Below are positions 18,558-28,261 of a stretch of DNA of 37,500 nt, one piece after another. Numbering within the stretch: position 1 is the first letter of the stretch; every line of letters starts with the position of its first letter. The stretch spans positions 257,453 through 294,952 of the forward strand of contig CAUYUJ010014754.1 in NCBI GenBank assembly GCA_963575745.1. The letters run 5' to 3'. Below the pieces are notes generated by a model. It had not been told where the DNA came from. It searched no databases and was given only the letters and a program-made list of their open reading frames with translations. The translations under genes were made by a program, and so were the position numbers. This stretch comes from Prorocentrum cordatum. Lineage: Eukaryota > Sar > Dinophyceae > Prorocentrales > Prorocentraceae.

Positions 18558-18789
18558 CTCCCTGCCACGGTCAGCCCCTCACCGAATTGAGGAAGATTGG
18601 CCTCTGGAAGAGGGAGGCAACTGATAGTAATACCACCCTCGCCCAGAGGGCTAATGTGACTAGCGCATGCATATACTACAGGTGTGTACGCGTCCAGGTG
18701 CTTACGTGATGCGTTCGTGTACATCTTATGTACGGGCGCGCGTGCTCATTTATGTACCTGGAAATCGGCATACGGGTGTATCTATCGGA

Positions 18790-20220
18790 GACGCCTACGG
18801 CGAGTCACCGCCGCCCCCTGTCTTTCGGAATCGCCCCTGTGGCCGAACGTTGTGGCCAAAGCTCTGCCAAGCCATCGGACCATGTGTTTCTCCAGCCGGT
18901 GTGGAAACCCTTCCGGGAACATTTGGGGGAGGATACCGGGGAAGATCAGGAGGAGGAAAAGGAGGAGGAGGAGGGGACATATTTGGAGCCTCTGGAGGCA
19001 CTCTTGGCGGCTCATGGGAACTTCTGAGGGCCTCGTGGAGGCCTTTGTGGGCCTCCTTGGGCCTCTTGGGGGCCTTTAGGGCCTTCTCGGGGGCCTCTTT
19101 GACCGTCTTAGGGCGCTCCTGGCCCGTCTGACGCAGTCGGAGGTCGTCTTGGTGGCCTCTCTGAACCGACTTGGAGCGAGCCCTCTTGGGGCACTCCAGG
19201 GCTTTCTTGGAGGCTATCGTGGGCGTCTTGGAGGCCTCTCGGGCTGGCTTGGGGCCCTCTTGGGGCCGTCTTGGCGTTCTGGGGCGATCTTGGAGCCTCT
19301 TGGGCGATCTTGGGGAGATCTTGGGCGGCTCGCGGGCCGTCTCGAGCCGTCGGAAGGCCGAAATGAAGCAAACCCAAAATCCTTCTCAATGCAACGAACA
19401 TGATGTGATCGGCTCTTCGGGCCTTCCTGGAGGCCCTGTTGGAGCCCTCTTGGGCCGCCTTTGAGGCCTCTTGGGGGCCTTCTGGGCCGTCTTAGGCCAT
19501 ATTGGGCCCATCACAGGCCGTCTTGGTGGCTTCTCGAGCGGACTTGAAGGCATCTTGGACACTCTTGGGCCGTCTTGGAAGCCATATTGGTTCGTCTTGG
19601 CCTAACTTGGAGGCCGTCTTGGCCGTCTTGGAAGCGATTGGGCAAATCGTTCGGCAGCTCACGCGGCCTTCCAGGTGGCCGGTGCGCTGGGCCGAAGCCC
19701 CAGGAGGACTTCTAAAATATTCAAGCACCATCAGAACCTCAGCACGCCATGCACACCCTGTTGGCACAGTGGGCGGCGGATCGAAGATGCCCACAGCGAA
19801 TCACCGCCGCCCCCTGCCTTCTTGGAAGCGCCTATGTGGCCGAAAGTTGGGCTAGAGCTATCGGACCGTGTGTTCCCCCAGCCGTCGGTGAAGCCTTCCG
19901 GGGAACGCGTGAGGAAGAGGAGAATGAGGAGAAGAGGGAAACGGGAGTAGGAGGATGAGGAAAAGGAGGAGGAGGAGGAGGAGGAGGAGGGGGAGAAGGA
20001 GGAGGACGCCTCTTGGAAGTCTCTTGGGGCACTCTTGGGGTCTCCTGGGAGCTTCCTGGAGGCCTCTTGGAGGCCTCTTGTGGGCCTCCTTGGGCCTCTT
20101 GGGTGCCTTTGTGGGTTTGTTCGGGGCCTCGTTGACCGTCTTAGGGCGTTCTGGCCCGTCTGCCGCCGCCGGAATCCGTCTTGGGGGCCTCTCTGAACCG
20201 ACTTGGGGCCCTCCAAGCAC
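18790..20220 (+). repeat. Composite repeat, two units ~1 kb apart (CTTGG-rich)
   Basis: Unit 1 (about 18790-19140) and unit 2 (about 19795-20215) share, in order, TCACCGCCGCCCCCTG, TGTGGCCGAA, ATCGGACC, a GGAGGA purine stretch, GGCCTCCTTGGGCCTCTTGG, TTGACCGTCTTAGGGCG and CCTCTCTGAACCGACTTGG. Between and within them run degenerate short repeats of CCGTCTTGGAGGCC and CCTCTTGGGGG (18990-19665 and 20005-20215). Related sequence lies at 25060-25985. ORFs in both strands follow the repeat; I do not call them genes. Confidence 0.7.
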
Positions 20221-20276
20221 CAGGAGGGCAAGGTCCTCTGCGGGCTCGACGGCCGCAGCCCTGCCTTGGCACCGCC

Positions 20277-21243
20277 TCCTGGGCTCGAGTGTTTCGGGCC
20301 TGCAGCTGGGGGCCGTGAGGCCCACGACGCACGACGCAGCAGACCTAACCCCGCTGCCTGAATGGCCTTTGTGCCTGGCTGAGTCTGGAAACGCTGCCGA
20401 GCTGGTCGGCCGCGGAGTGGGACTACGCGCTGCCCCAGTACCTGACGACGAGTTTGCGCTGGGTTCGAGGCCGAATAGCGCCTCGAAGCTGCTGTCCGCT
20501 CTGCCGGGGGCGAGGCCCGCGCTCGGACGCGCCCGCCGCGCACGGTCCTGCCGCGAAGCAGCAGGGCGCTGCTTGGCTGGAAGCGCAAGAGACCAGGCCC
20601 GTCTCGGCCGCCCCTGCCTTGGCTGGTTCTGCGCGGGGTCATCGGGATCCTGCTGCTGAAGGGCGAGGCACCGATGGCGCGCGCCCAACCTGGTGTTCCA
20701 CTGCTACCTGCGCCCAGGCGAGCTGCTGGCCACGCGAGCCTTCCAGCTGGCGCCGCTGGCGCTGGCCCTGGGAGGCGGTTTCCGCCTGTGGACGCTGCTG
20801 CTGCATCCAGAGGAGCTTCCGATCCCCAGGAAGACGGGGAAACTGGGCGACCCGCTGGCGCTGGACGCCCCCGAGCTCCTCTGGCTCACGCCGCCCGATG
20901 GCCGCGCTGGCGCCGCGCGAGCGACTCTTGAGCTTCGATTACGCACGACTGCACGCAGAGTTCGAGAGCGCGCTGTCGGCGCTCGGGCTGCAGCACCTGG
21001 GGGCCGCGCTGCATTGTCTTCGACACGGAGGGGCGAGCCGCGACAGGATCGTCGATCGGCGGTCGCTCAAGGAGGTGGCCAAGCGGGGAAGGTGGCATGC
21101 TCGACTGTCGGTCCGACGATGCAAAAAGCACGGCCACCCGGCGCTGCACGCGTCGCAGGCCCCGGCGATCGCCCAGGAGCGGCTGCGCCTCAGCGAGAGG
21201 AGGCTGCCCAATATTTGTTCGCCCGCAGCTCTGCGCGGCTTTC
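20277..21243 (+). pseudogene. Second tyrosine recombinase, frameshifted, Tyr replaced by Cys
   Basis: A DIRS-type tyrosine recombinase read in three frames. The N-terminal part (LQLGAVRPTTHDAAD, then WSAAEWDYALPQYLTTSLRW) is followed in frame 1 by LPRSSRALLGWKRKRP and PPLPWLVLRGVIGILLLKGE. Frame 2 from about 20690 gives FHCYLRPGELLATRAFQL with the first catalytic arginine. Frame 3 from about 20905 gives LHCLRHGGASRDRI with HxxR, VAKRGRW with the aromatic position, and SVRRCKKHG, where family members have Tyr and this copy has Cys (codon TGC). At least two frameshifts plus the missing nucleophile make it inactive. No RT is seen upstream, so it is a fragment of another element. A satellite array starts right at its end. 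Confidence 0.72.
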
Positions 21244-22022
21244 ATAGGGAGCTCGACCGAAGGCCCCAGTGGCAGGGCTCGCATGGCGGCCTCGCCCTAA
21301 TGTGGCGCGCACCCCTCACACGCTTCGTGGCCCCACAGGGAGCCCCAACTAATGTCCCAGTGGCGCAGCCCGCATGGCATCCCCGCCCCAATGTGGCGCA
21401 CCCTTCACACGCTTCGTGGCCCCAAAGGGAGCCCCAATTAATGTCCCAGTGGCGCAGCCCGCATGGCATCCCCGCTCCATTCCGGCGCACCCCCCCACAC
21501 ACGCTTCGTGGCCCCATAGGGAGCTCCAACTAATGTCCCAGTGGCGCAGCCCGCATGGCATCCCCGCCCCATTCCAGCGCACCCCTCACACGTTTCGTGG
21601 CCCCATAGGGAAGGAGTTCCAACCAAGGTCCCAGTGGCACAGCCCGCATGGCATCCCCGCCCCATTCCGGCGCACCCATCACACGCTTCGTGGCCCCATA
21701 GGGAGCTCCAACTAAGGTCCCAGTGGCGCAGCCCGCATGGCATCCCCGCCCCAATGTGGCGCACCCTTCACACGCTTCGTGGCCCCATAGGGAGCTCCAA
21801 GCCCCGCTACATTTTGGCGCACCTCCCACACGGCTCGTCGCCCCATAGGGAGCTCGACCGAAGGCCCCAGTGGCAGGGCTCGCATGGCGGCCCCGCCCCA
21901 GTTTGGCGCACCCCTCACACGTTTCGTGGCTTCACCGAAAGCCTCGGCTCCACCCGCGCCCACTTCGGCATTTCCCGCGTTCGGCTCCGACGACATGGAT
22001 AGCTCCACCGAAGGCCACAGTG
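21244..22022 (-). repeat. ~91-bp satellite array, 8 units (same family as the 78-bp satellite)
   Basis: Plus-strand words CGCATGGCATCCCCGCCCC, TTCGTGGCCCCATAGGGAGC and CCCAGTGGCGCAGCC recur. Unit starts near 21281, 21372, 21461, 21553, 21646 and 21735 give steps of 89-93, then 147 to 21882. The reverse complement (GGCTGCGCCACTGGGAC, GGAGCTCCCTATGGGGCCAC) is the same family as the arrays at 26790-27085 and 28262-29695. It begins at the end of the recombinase remnant and its last unit (GCTCCACCGAAGGCC) abuts the helicase fragment. Confidence 0.88.
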
Positions 22023-23467
22023 GCGACGTTCTGGTCTTACCTGGGGCGCAAGGCCGAGTGGGGCGCGGAGGGGCGGGAGTGCGACCAAGTCGGCGGCGCC
22101 TTCGGCCGGATGCCCATCCTGATCCACCTGGGAGACTTCCTTCAGCTGACGCCGACGGGAGGGAAAGTGTCCCTCATCTCCAGCTTTGAGGAACTGGCGG
22201 CGGCGAACATCAACTTCTCTCCAGAGTACCAGGCCGTGATGAAGCTCTTCTGCAACACGCCGCTGTGCTTCGAGCTCCAGGCGTCCAACCGCTTCAAGGA
22301 CCCGAAACTCAGGGACCTCATGGCGTTCCTGCGCAAGCCGGGGAAGCAGGCACCGCTGGCCATCCGGGCATGTGGAACGCCATGCAGCTGAAACCCGATG
22401 ATCGTAGACTCCAGGAGGAAAGGTCCCAGAACGGCCACATGATTGGGTCCTACTGGGACACCGTGGCGCGCTGGATGAGCACGCGTGCCCAGCGCGACGC
22501 GAACGTCCTGGAGAAGCCCCTCTTCCTCGTGCAAGCCGCCGACAGGTCTGCCCCGACGATGAGCAGGAAGGACGCCGCCAAGACGATGAATTGTGCCAAC
22601 CCGAAGAACACCGGTGACATGTACGGACTGCTCCCAGTGGACGTGGGCATGCGGATCCGGCCCCTGGAGGTGCTGGACCTCAAGAACGGCCTCGTCAAGG
22701 ATGCCGAGAGGCAGATCGTGGACATCGTCGTAGACATCCGAGATCGGGGCGACGTCGACAAGGCCAAGAGAGACGGGGGGAAGAGGATCTATCTGAAGCA
22801 CTTGCCGCTGGGGTTCTGGGTGCACATGGAGAAGTACACGAGCGCGCCCGTTGCGGGCGACCTCGAGCGCCACGACGAGGGCCTCGCGGGGGGCCTCACG
22901 GGCCCGCTGGTGTTCATCGAGCCTCGCACGTCGGAGCCGTTCACCTTCCGCGCCTCCAAGGTCACCCGAACGGGCTTCCCGTTTTCGCGCGGCAGGGCCA
23001 TCGCCGCGGCGGCGCATCAGGGGCGCACCATGCGCGAAGGCGACGGGGCGAGGGAACAGCGCTCTGGGGCAGTTTACGGCCAGACCTGTTGGGCGCGATC
23101 AGACCGCAGCCAGACTTTCTCTTGGTCTCGTGGACTCTCGCCATTGGCCGTCGGCTGCCCGGCGCGCTGCTCCCTCGGCCGACATCGCCCAGGCGTGATC
23201 CTGGGCTGCGGCCGCCGCGAGGTTGGGAACGGCAAGAAGGAGGGCGACGACTGGTGGTCGGAGCTCCACGCGCTGCTCTCGCGCGCCACGCGCCACGAAG
23301 ACCTCCCGCTCATGCGGGCGCTGCGCATCGAGTTTTTCCTGGCAGGGCCGCCGGAGTGCTTGCGGAAACAGCAGGAGCAGTTCGCGGCGCGCACGAAGCG
23401 GCGCAGGAGGGGGGCGACGGCCCTCGCCAGGAAGCTGGGCTTCACCGAGTTTATCCGCGAGGCTTGA
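22022..23467 (+). pseudogene. PIF1-like helicase, 5'-truncated, one frameshift, one intron
   Basis: PIF1 helicases are 5'-3' DNA helicases of superfamily 1. Frame 3 at 22023-22365 gives GRMPILIHLGDFLQLTPTGG, the GDFxQLxP motif that follows Walker B. From about 22370 the reading moves to frame 2: WNAMQLKPDDRRLQEE, YGLLPVDVGMRIRPLEVLDL (the LPVxxGMRV segment), KVTRTGFPFSRGRAIAAAAH then QGRTM (motif V region with HxxQG), and after the intron DWWSELHALLSRATRHEDL (motif VI, LSRAT), stop 23465-23467. Walker A and B are absent: the satellite array ends exactly where the helicase begins. The single frameshift suggests a recent loss. From memory, dinoflagellates hold many such PIF1-like genes. 23040-23192 is removed as a GC-AG intron. 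Confidence 0.8.
23040..23192 (+). other. GC-AG intron with terminal inverted repeats in the PIF1-like gene
   Basis: Removing 23040-23192 (153 bp) joins ACCATGCGCGAAG to GCGTGATCCTGG and gives TMREGVILGCGRREVGNGKK, the continuous helicase text expected between motif V and motif VI. The donor is GC (GCGACG), the acceptor CCCAG, and AGGCG straddles both junctions. The first ~33 bp (GCGACGGGGCGAGGGAACAG ...) and the reverse complement of the 3' end (GCGATGTCGGCCGAGGGAGC ...) are inverted repeats with about three-quarters identity by eye. The length is a multiple of 3 and has no stop, so the unspliced frame stays open. Confidence 0.75.
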
Positions 23468-24000
23468 CCTGGGGAGCGGCCCGCCCGAGCCTCGCCGTCT
23501 TCGCGACGGTCTGACAGTTTCGCCTCGCGCTGCGGGCCCTCTCGGGGCGACCAGCGCGCGTCGCGGGAATTCCGCGCCGCGCTCTGTCCAGAACCTCGCT
23601 CGCCCCCGTCGTCGCTCTGCCCGGCGGCCGCAGCCATGCCCGCTATCGGCCAGCCAGCTAGCTCTCTATGCTCCGCGCGGCGGACGACCCGCGCGCGTCG
23701 CCGGGACCCCTTCGGGGCGACCAGCGCTTGTCGCGGGGGCTCCGCGCGGCGCCGCGCCCGCAGCCTTGGACATTGGCGCGCACGGGGAAAGAGAGAGAAA
23801 AATGACGGGAAGGAAGCTGGCGCGATCCTCGCAAGTGGCACGCCGACGTGGGCGTCGACATTTATGTATTCACGTAGATTCACGCGCGCAGACTCATTCA
23901 CAGTCAGACTCACTCGCGCTCAGGCTCAATCGCTCTCAGTCTCTCTCACGCACACCTATCGTTTTCGTTCGCGTTGTGTGCCCCGCCACGCATGTCGGCA
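23468..24000. repeat. Spacer with a ~50-bp direct repeat 170 bp apart
   Basis: CGGGGCGACCAGCGC followed by GTCGCGGG and TCCGCGC occurs at 23541-23590 and 23711-23760. The rest is GC-rich spacer, ending in an ACTCA/CTCTCA-rich stretch (23880-23960). No gene seen. Confidence 0.6.
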
Positions 24001-24090
24001 AGCCCCTCGCACGGTTCGTGGCCTCATAGGGAGCGCGGGCGAAGATGATATTTTCAATTGCGGTATTCACAATTGCATATGGTTGGTTCC
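23985..24090 (-). repeat. Inverted satellite unit with its header sequence
   Basis: On the minus strand this reads AACCATATGCAATTGTGAAT, a second CAATTG block, ATCATCTTCGCCC, then GCTCCCTATGAGGCCACGAA. It matches 26735-26815, where the header CCAACCACATGCAGTTGTGA precedes the first satellite unit. This is therefore a diverged array start facing the 21.2-22.0 kb array, with the helicase fragment between them. Confidence 0.65.
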
Positions 24091-25055
24091 TTCGTCAGGT
24101 CAATTTGTTTTGGCCAGGGGGCTGACGAAATCGGGGTTCGGACCGCTTCGGTCCAACGAATTTCCTCTCGTGCTCCCTGGTTTCCCTCCGGCCGATCGGT
24201 TAAAAGTACAAGTCGGCAACAAGCGAATGCGGATGTCAGCTGTGCTCGCGAGGCTCGCCCGCCAAAGGGGAATCCCCGGGGAGCTCGAGAACCCCGCTGT
24301 CCCTCGTTCGTGGCGGTGCCCTCCCATTGCCGGTCTGCTACGTTTAAGTCGGTTCAGGATATTGTCATTGTTTTTTTGGTATGTGGGGCGAGCCGTGGCG
24401 GAAACGCCTCTGGCGTGTCTCCAGCCATTCCCTAGGGCGAAAGTGTCACGGAAAAGGGTTGTGTGAACGTACCAACTGCAGACATCAGGTACTCGAGGGA
24501 AAGGCTCCAAGAGGCCGATTTGGACGGCTGTTGCCCAGCCGTACCCCAAGTCTTTTTGCCGTTCCCTCGCCAATCCTTTTTATCGACGCCTCCTGTGACC
24601 GCCTCCTGGCCCAGTTGTGGGATTTGTGTAAGAACTAACGGTTGTACCAGTACACTAATGAAATTGGCCGCGGATGTGGCCAAGAGTTTTTACGTGTTCA
24701 GACTGTTGTAGCGTTCCTTTTGCACCGTCGCTGCCAAGGCAGTGCCCCGCGTCCCCTCAAGCTTGAACGGGAGTGAAATGAAAAGGCCGTAAGGATCGTG
24801 GATCGGGTTGGCCTGACATTTGTTGACCCGCAGATCTTGTATCAAATCCAGCTGCTCGAGCCGCCCACCCACACGCCACCCTGTTTTGGGTTGTCTCTGC
24901 TGTCCCCCACACTAATTCACGAATTCAAGCGGCCAAGAGTTGTTTGGTGTCGGAGTTATGTAACGTTCTTTTGCAACGTCGGTGCCAAGGCAGCGCCCCG
25001 CGTCCTCTTTGTGTTGGAGTAAGATACAAGACCAAATCATTCAAAAACTGGAGGA
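24091..25055 (+). repeat. Spacer with a ~75-bp duplicated segment
   Basis: 24678-24754 and 24931-25005 share GGCCAAGAGTT, GTTCTTTTGCA-CGTCG, TGCCAAGGCAG and GCCCCGCGTCC in order, 253 bp apart. The rest (24091-24670) shows no motif on either strand. Confidence 0.65.
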
Positions 25056-25059
25056 CAAT

Positions 25060-25985
25060 CTATGACCTTAGCCTCTTCGGCCCTCTTGGAGGACCTCTTG
25101 GAGGTTTCTTAGGCCGTCTTGGAGGCCTTTGGGGGGCCTCTTTCTGCCGTCTTGGGGTTTTTGTTGGGCGAACTTGGAGGCATGTTTGACCATGTGGGGC
25201 CGTCTTCGAGGCCATATTGGACCATTTTGGGCGAACTTGGAGGCCCTCTTGGAGGCCATCTTGAGCCGTCTTGGAGAAGTTGTTCGGCACGATGACGTGT
25301 TTTGCGGTCCCTGCCGCGTGGCCAGCGCAATGGGCCGAATCCCCAGGGGAAGTTTGTCAGGAAACAGAACCTAAACCAAACCGTATATGGTTTAGCACGC
25401 CATGCACCCTGGTGACAAGCACAGGGGGCGGCGGATCTAGTGGCCTTCGGTCCATCTCGCCACCGTGCCCGGGCTGTGGGTCAGAGTCCTCATGGATGCT
25501 TCTTGGAGTATCTACGGGGGGTTCTCGGTGGCCTCTGGGGGAAGTTTGGGCGCCTCTTGGGGGACTCTTCCTGGGCCTCCTGAGAGCCCCATTGGGGGCC
25601 TCTCTTTGGGCCCTTTGGGGGCCTCTCGGGGGCTTCCTGGACCTCCTCAGGGCCTCTCGGGACGGGAAGCTCTAAATGTCGGTTCGCGTTCCCCCATCGG
25701 AGATCTCTTTTGGGGCGTTCTCGGGGCCCTCGTGATCCGTCTAAGAGGACTATTGGGCCGTCTTGTCAGCCTTTAGGGGGGCACCTCAGCACCGTGGCCT
25801 CTTGGGCCGTCCTGGGGCGATCGCGGGGGGCTCTTGGGCCGTCTTGGAGCGTGGGGAGCCCAACCGGCGGAAACGCAACAATCTTAAAAAACCGAAGAGA
25901 AGTCAATGATGCTTGCCTCTTGGGGCTCTCTGTGGAGTGCTCTTGGAGGCCTCTTTGGCCGTCTTGGAGGCATCGACACCTATTA
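25060..25985 (+). repeat. Composite CTTGG-rich repeat, third block
   Basis: Degenerate CCGTCTTGGAGGCC and CCTCTTGG words at 25060-25300 and 25505-25985. The part between (about 25315-25440) shares GGCCGAA-CCCCAGG, AGCACGCCATGCACCCTG and GGGCGGCGGATC with 19675-19790. It is thus a member of the same composite repeat as the 18.8-20.2 kb block. Confidence 0.7.
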
Positions 25986-26099
25986 TGCAGAAGATATCAC
26001 AATTGCGCATCATGTACCACTGGAAGCTCAAGGGTCACTCAATGAACCCAGCACGACCCCAATCAGGGAAACATTCCCTACTGTAAGTAATTGAGCAAC

Positions 26100-26412
26100 T
26101 GAGGCAGTATTTTGCATAGCGTTGCTCTGCTTGGCACTGCTCGGCGTTGGTTTGTTTTGCGTGGCCTTGATTGGCATTGGTTTGCGTTGCATTGCATTGC
26201 ATTTCACAGCATTGCTTTGCACAGCATTGCTTTGCTCTGCCTGGGACTACTTGGCATGTCCTGGCGTTGCTTGCTATTGTTTGGCGGTGCTTTGCATTGC
26301 TTGGGGGTGATTGGCATTGCTTTGCATTGCTCGGCATTTCTTGGCACCGCTTTGCATTGCTTAGCATGGTTTGGCGTTGCTCGGCATTAGCTGGCATTGC
26401 CTGGCACTGTCG
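26100..26412 (+). repeat. ~10-bp minisatellite (TTGGCATTGC-like)
   Basis: About 30 loose copies of TTGGCATTGC, TTTGCATTGC and TTGGCGTTGC in tandem. The Cys-, Leu- and Ala-rich ORFs across it are artefacts. Confidence 0.88.
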
Positions 26413-26414
26413 TG

Positions 26415-26640
26415 CAGCAAGGAAGCAAGATCAAAGAACCCGAGGAATGCAGTCCAGAAGCGAGGCCACGCAACCCGAGGAACGCAGTCAAGAAGCAAGA
26501 CCAACAGACCTGGGGAAGGCAGTGAAGAAACACCACCAACAAACCTGGGGGGGAGGCAGTGAATCAACGCAACAAGACCAAGCAACCCGAGGAAGGAAAC
26601 CCGAGAAACAGTCCAGAAACAAGACCGAGCCGCCCAGTCA
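26415..26640 (+). repeat. ~36-bp minisatellite, about 5 copies
   Basis: Units of the form AGAAGCAAGACCAACA, ACCCGAGGAA, GGCAGTC repeat from about 26421, with loss of register after 26560. Low-complexity, no gene. Confidence 0.75.
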
Positions 26641-26734
26641 GGGCCTTCAAAAGACGAGACCTAGCCACCCCGGAAGCGCCTGCCCGCGCAGGCTCGGCAC
26701 CCACCGGCTCTCCAAGAATTAGCCTGGCGAAGGC

Positions 26735-27085
26735 CCCAACCACATGCAGTTGTGAGCACCGCAGTTGTAGGAATCGTCTTCGGTGGGGCCCCCTTCATAG
26801 GGCCACGGAACGCTGTGCTGGGCGGGGGAGACGCATGCGGACTGCGCCACTGGGACCGTCGGTGGAGCTCCCCGTGGGGCCACCGAGCGCTGTACTGGCT
26901 GGGAGACACGCATGCGGGCTTCGGTGGAGCTCCCTATGGGGCCACGACGGGGGAGACGCATGCGGGCTGCGAAATTGGGACCTTCGGTGGAGCTCCCTGT
27001 GGGGCCACGAAGCGCTGTCCTGGGTGGGGGAGACGCATGCGGGCTGCGCCACCGGGACCTTCGGTGGAGCTCCCTGTACCTCGTA
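26735..27085 (+). repeat. 78-bp satellite, short array with header
   Basis: A header (CCAACCACATGCAGTTGTGA, then a second GCAGTTGTAGGA, then ATCGTCTTCGGTGG) leads into four units ending near 27085. Unit words are GGGGGAGACGCATGCGG, CTGCGCCACTGGGACC and GGTGGAGCTCCC-TGGGGCCACG. Some units lack part of the sequence. Confidence 0.88.
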
Positions 27086-27169
27086 GAGCTCTTCGGCTAG
27101 ATGAGCTAAGAGGAATTCGGCGGCAGGGTGGAGCTAGTTGGCCGATCCGGCCAGAATGAACTTTGTGGT

Positions 27170-28150
27170 GACCTGGGCTCGATGTTCGAAGTTTTTCCGC
27201 ACTTGAGCAGTGGATCATGCTGCGCTCGCTGGTCAAATTTTCAGGGCTGCAGCTGCAATAGTTCGATCGATTCACTTCCAGGAACCGACCTTGAGAAAAT
27301 TTCATTGTATAGACAGTGCAGCTGTTATAAGTTAACTCGAATTTTAGGTCAGCTACAGAGGATCTATGTCTACCGAGAGCTTCAGCAGCATCGGGAGGTC
27401 TAGTCTAGAGGATCGGGACGCCTGAGATCGGTCTGCTACTCAAGCTATGGCTTAAAAATTATCCGCACCTTGCAGATCGTTGGTGCAAATGTTCGGATGT
27501 TCGACTTGATCTCGACATTCAGAGCAACTGCACAGCTCTTATGTAGACGATTCGGTTCAGTAGCATCAGAAGCTCCCGTTCACATGGCCCAACAGCCTGA
27601 AATCGGTTTGCTTCTCGAGCGATGTTCGAAAAACTACGCGTGCTCAGCAATTTCTTTGGGTACACTTGATCTCGAGATTGGGAGCAGCTACAGAGGCTCC
27701 GTGTGCACCGATAGCTCCAGCAGCATCAGCCGGTTAAGTCTAGAGGATCGGGACGCCTGGGATCGGTCTGCTACTCGAGCTATTTTTGGTGCAAATGTTC
27801 GGCTGTTCGATTGGATCTCGAGATTCAGAGCATCTACAGAGGTTTAATGTAGAAAAATACGTTCAGCAGCGTCAGAAGCTCCCGTTCACATGGTCCAAAA
27901 GCTTGAGATCGGTGTATTTCTCGAGCTACGTTTGAAAACTACTCGCACACTGCAAAGGGCACATGGTTGTCCGACTTGATCTCGAGATTCGGAGCAGCAA
28001 CAGAGGTTGCATGTGCACCAATAACTTCTGCGGCATCGGAAGCATTAGTCCAGAGGCTCGAGAATCGATCGGTTCGCTTCTCGAGCTATGGCCGATTCGC
28101 ATGATCGGAAAGCCTGATATCGGTTATTTCTCGAGCTATATTCTTAAAAT
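27170..28150 (+). repeat. ~155-bp degenerate satellite, 4-5 units
   Basis: TTGATCTCGAGATTCGGAGC variants at 27504, 27665, 27813 and 27975 (steps 161, 148, 162) and GATCGGTCTGCTACTCGAGC variants at 27430, 27602, 27762, 27908 and 28070. It is more AT-rich than its surroundings and lies between two arrays of the 78-bp satellite. Confidence 0.8.
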
Positions 28151-28261
28151 TGATCGCACACTTGGCTGCGCGGCTGCGCGGTTGCGGCTGCGGCTGCGGA
28201 GCTCTACGAGGTCTCCGGCGGTAACCAGGTCAACGGCTTTCCGCCGGCGCCCAGTTTGGCC

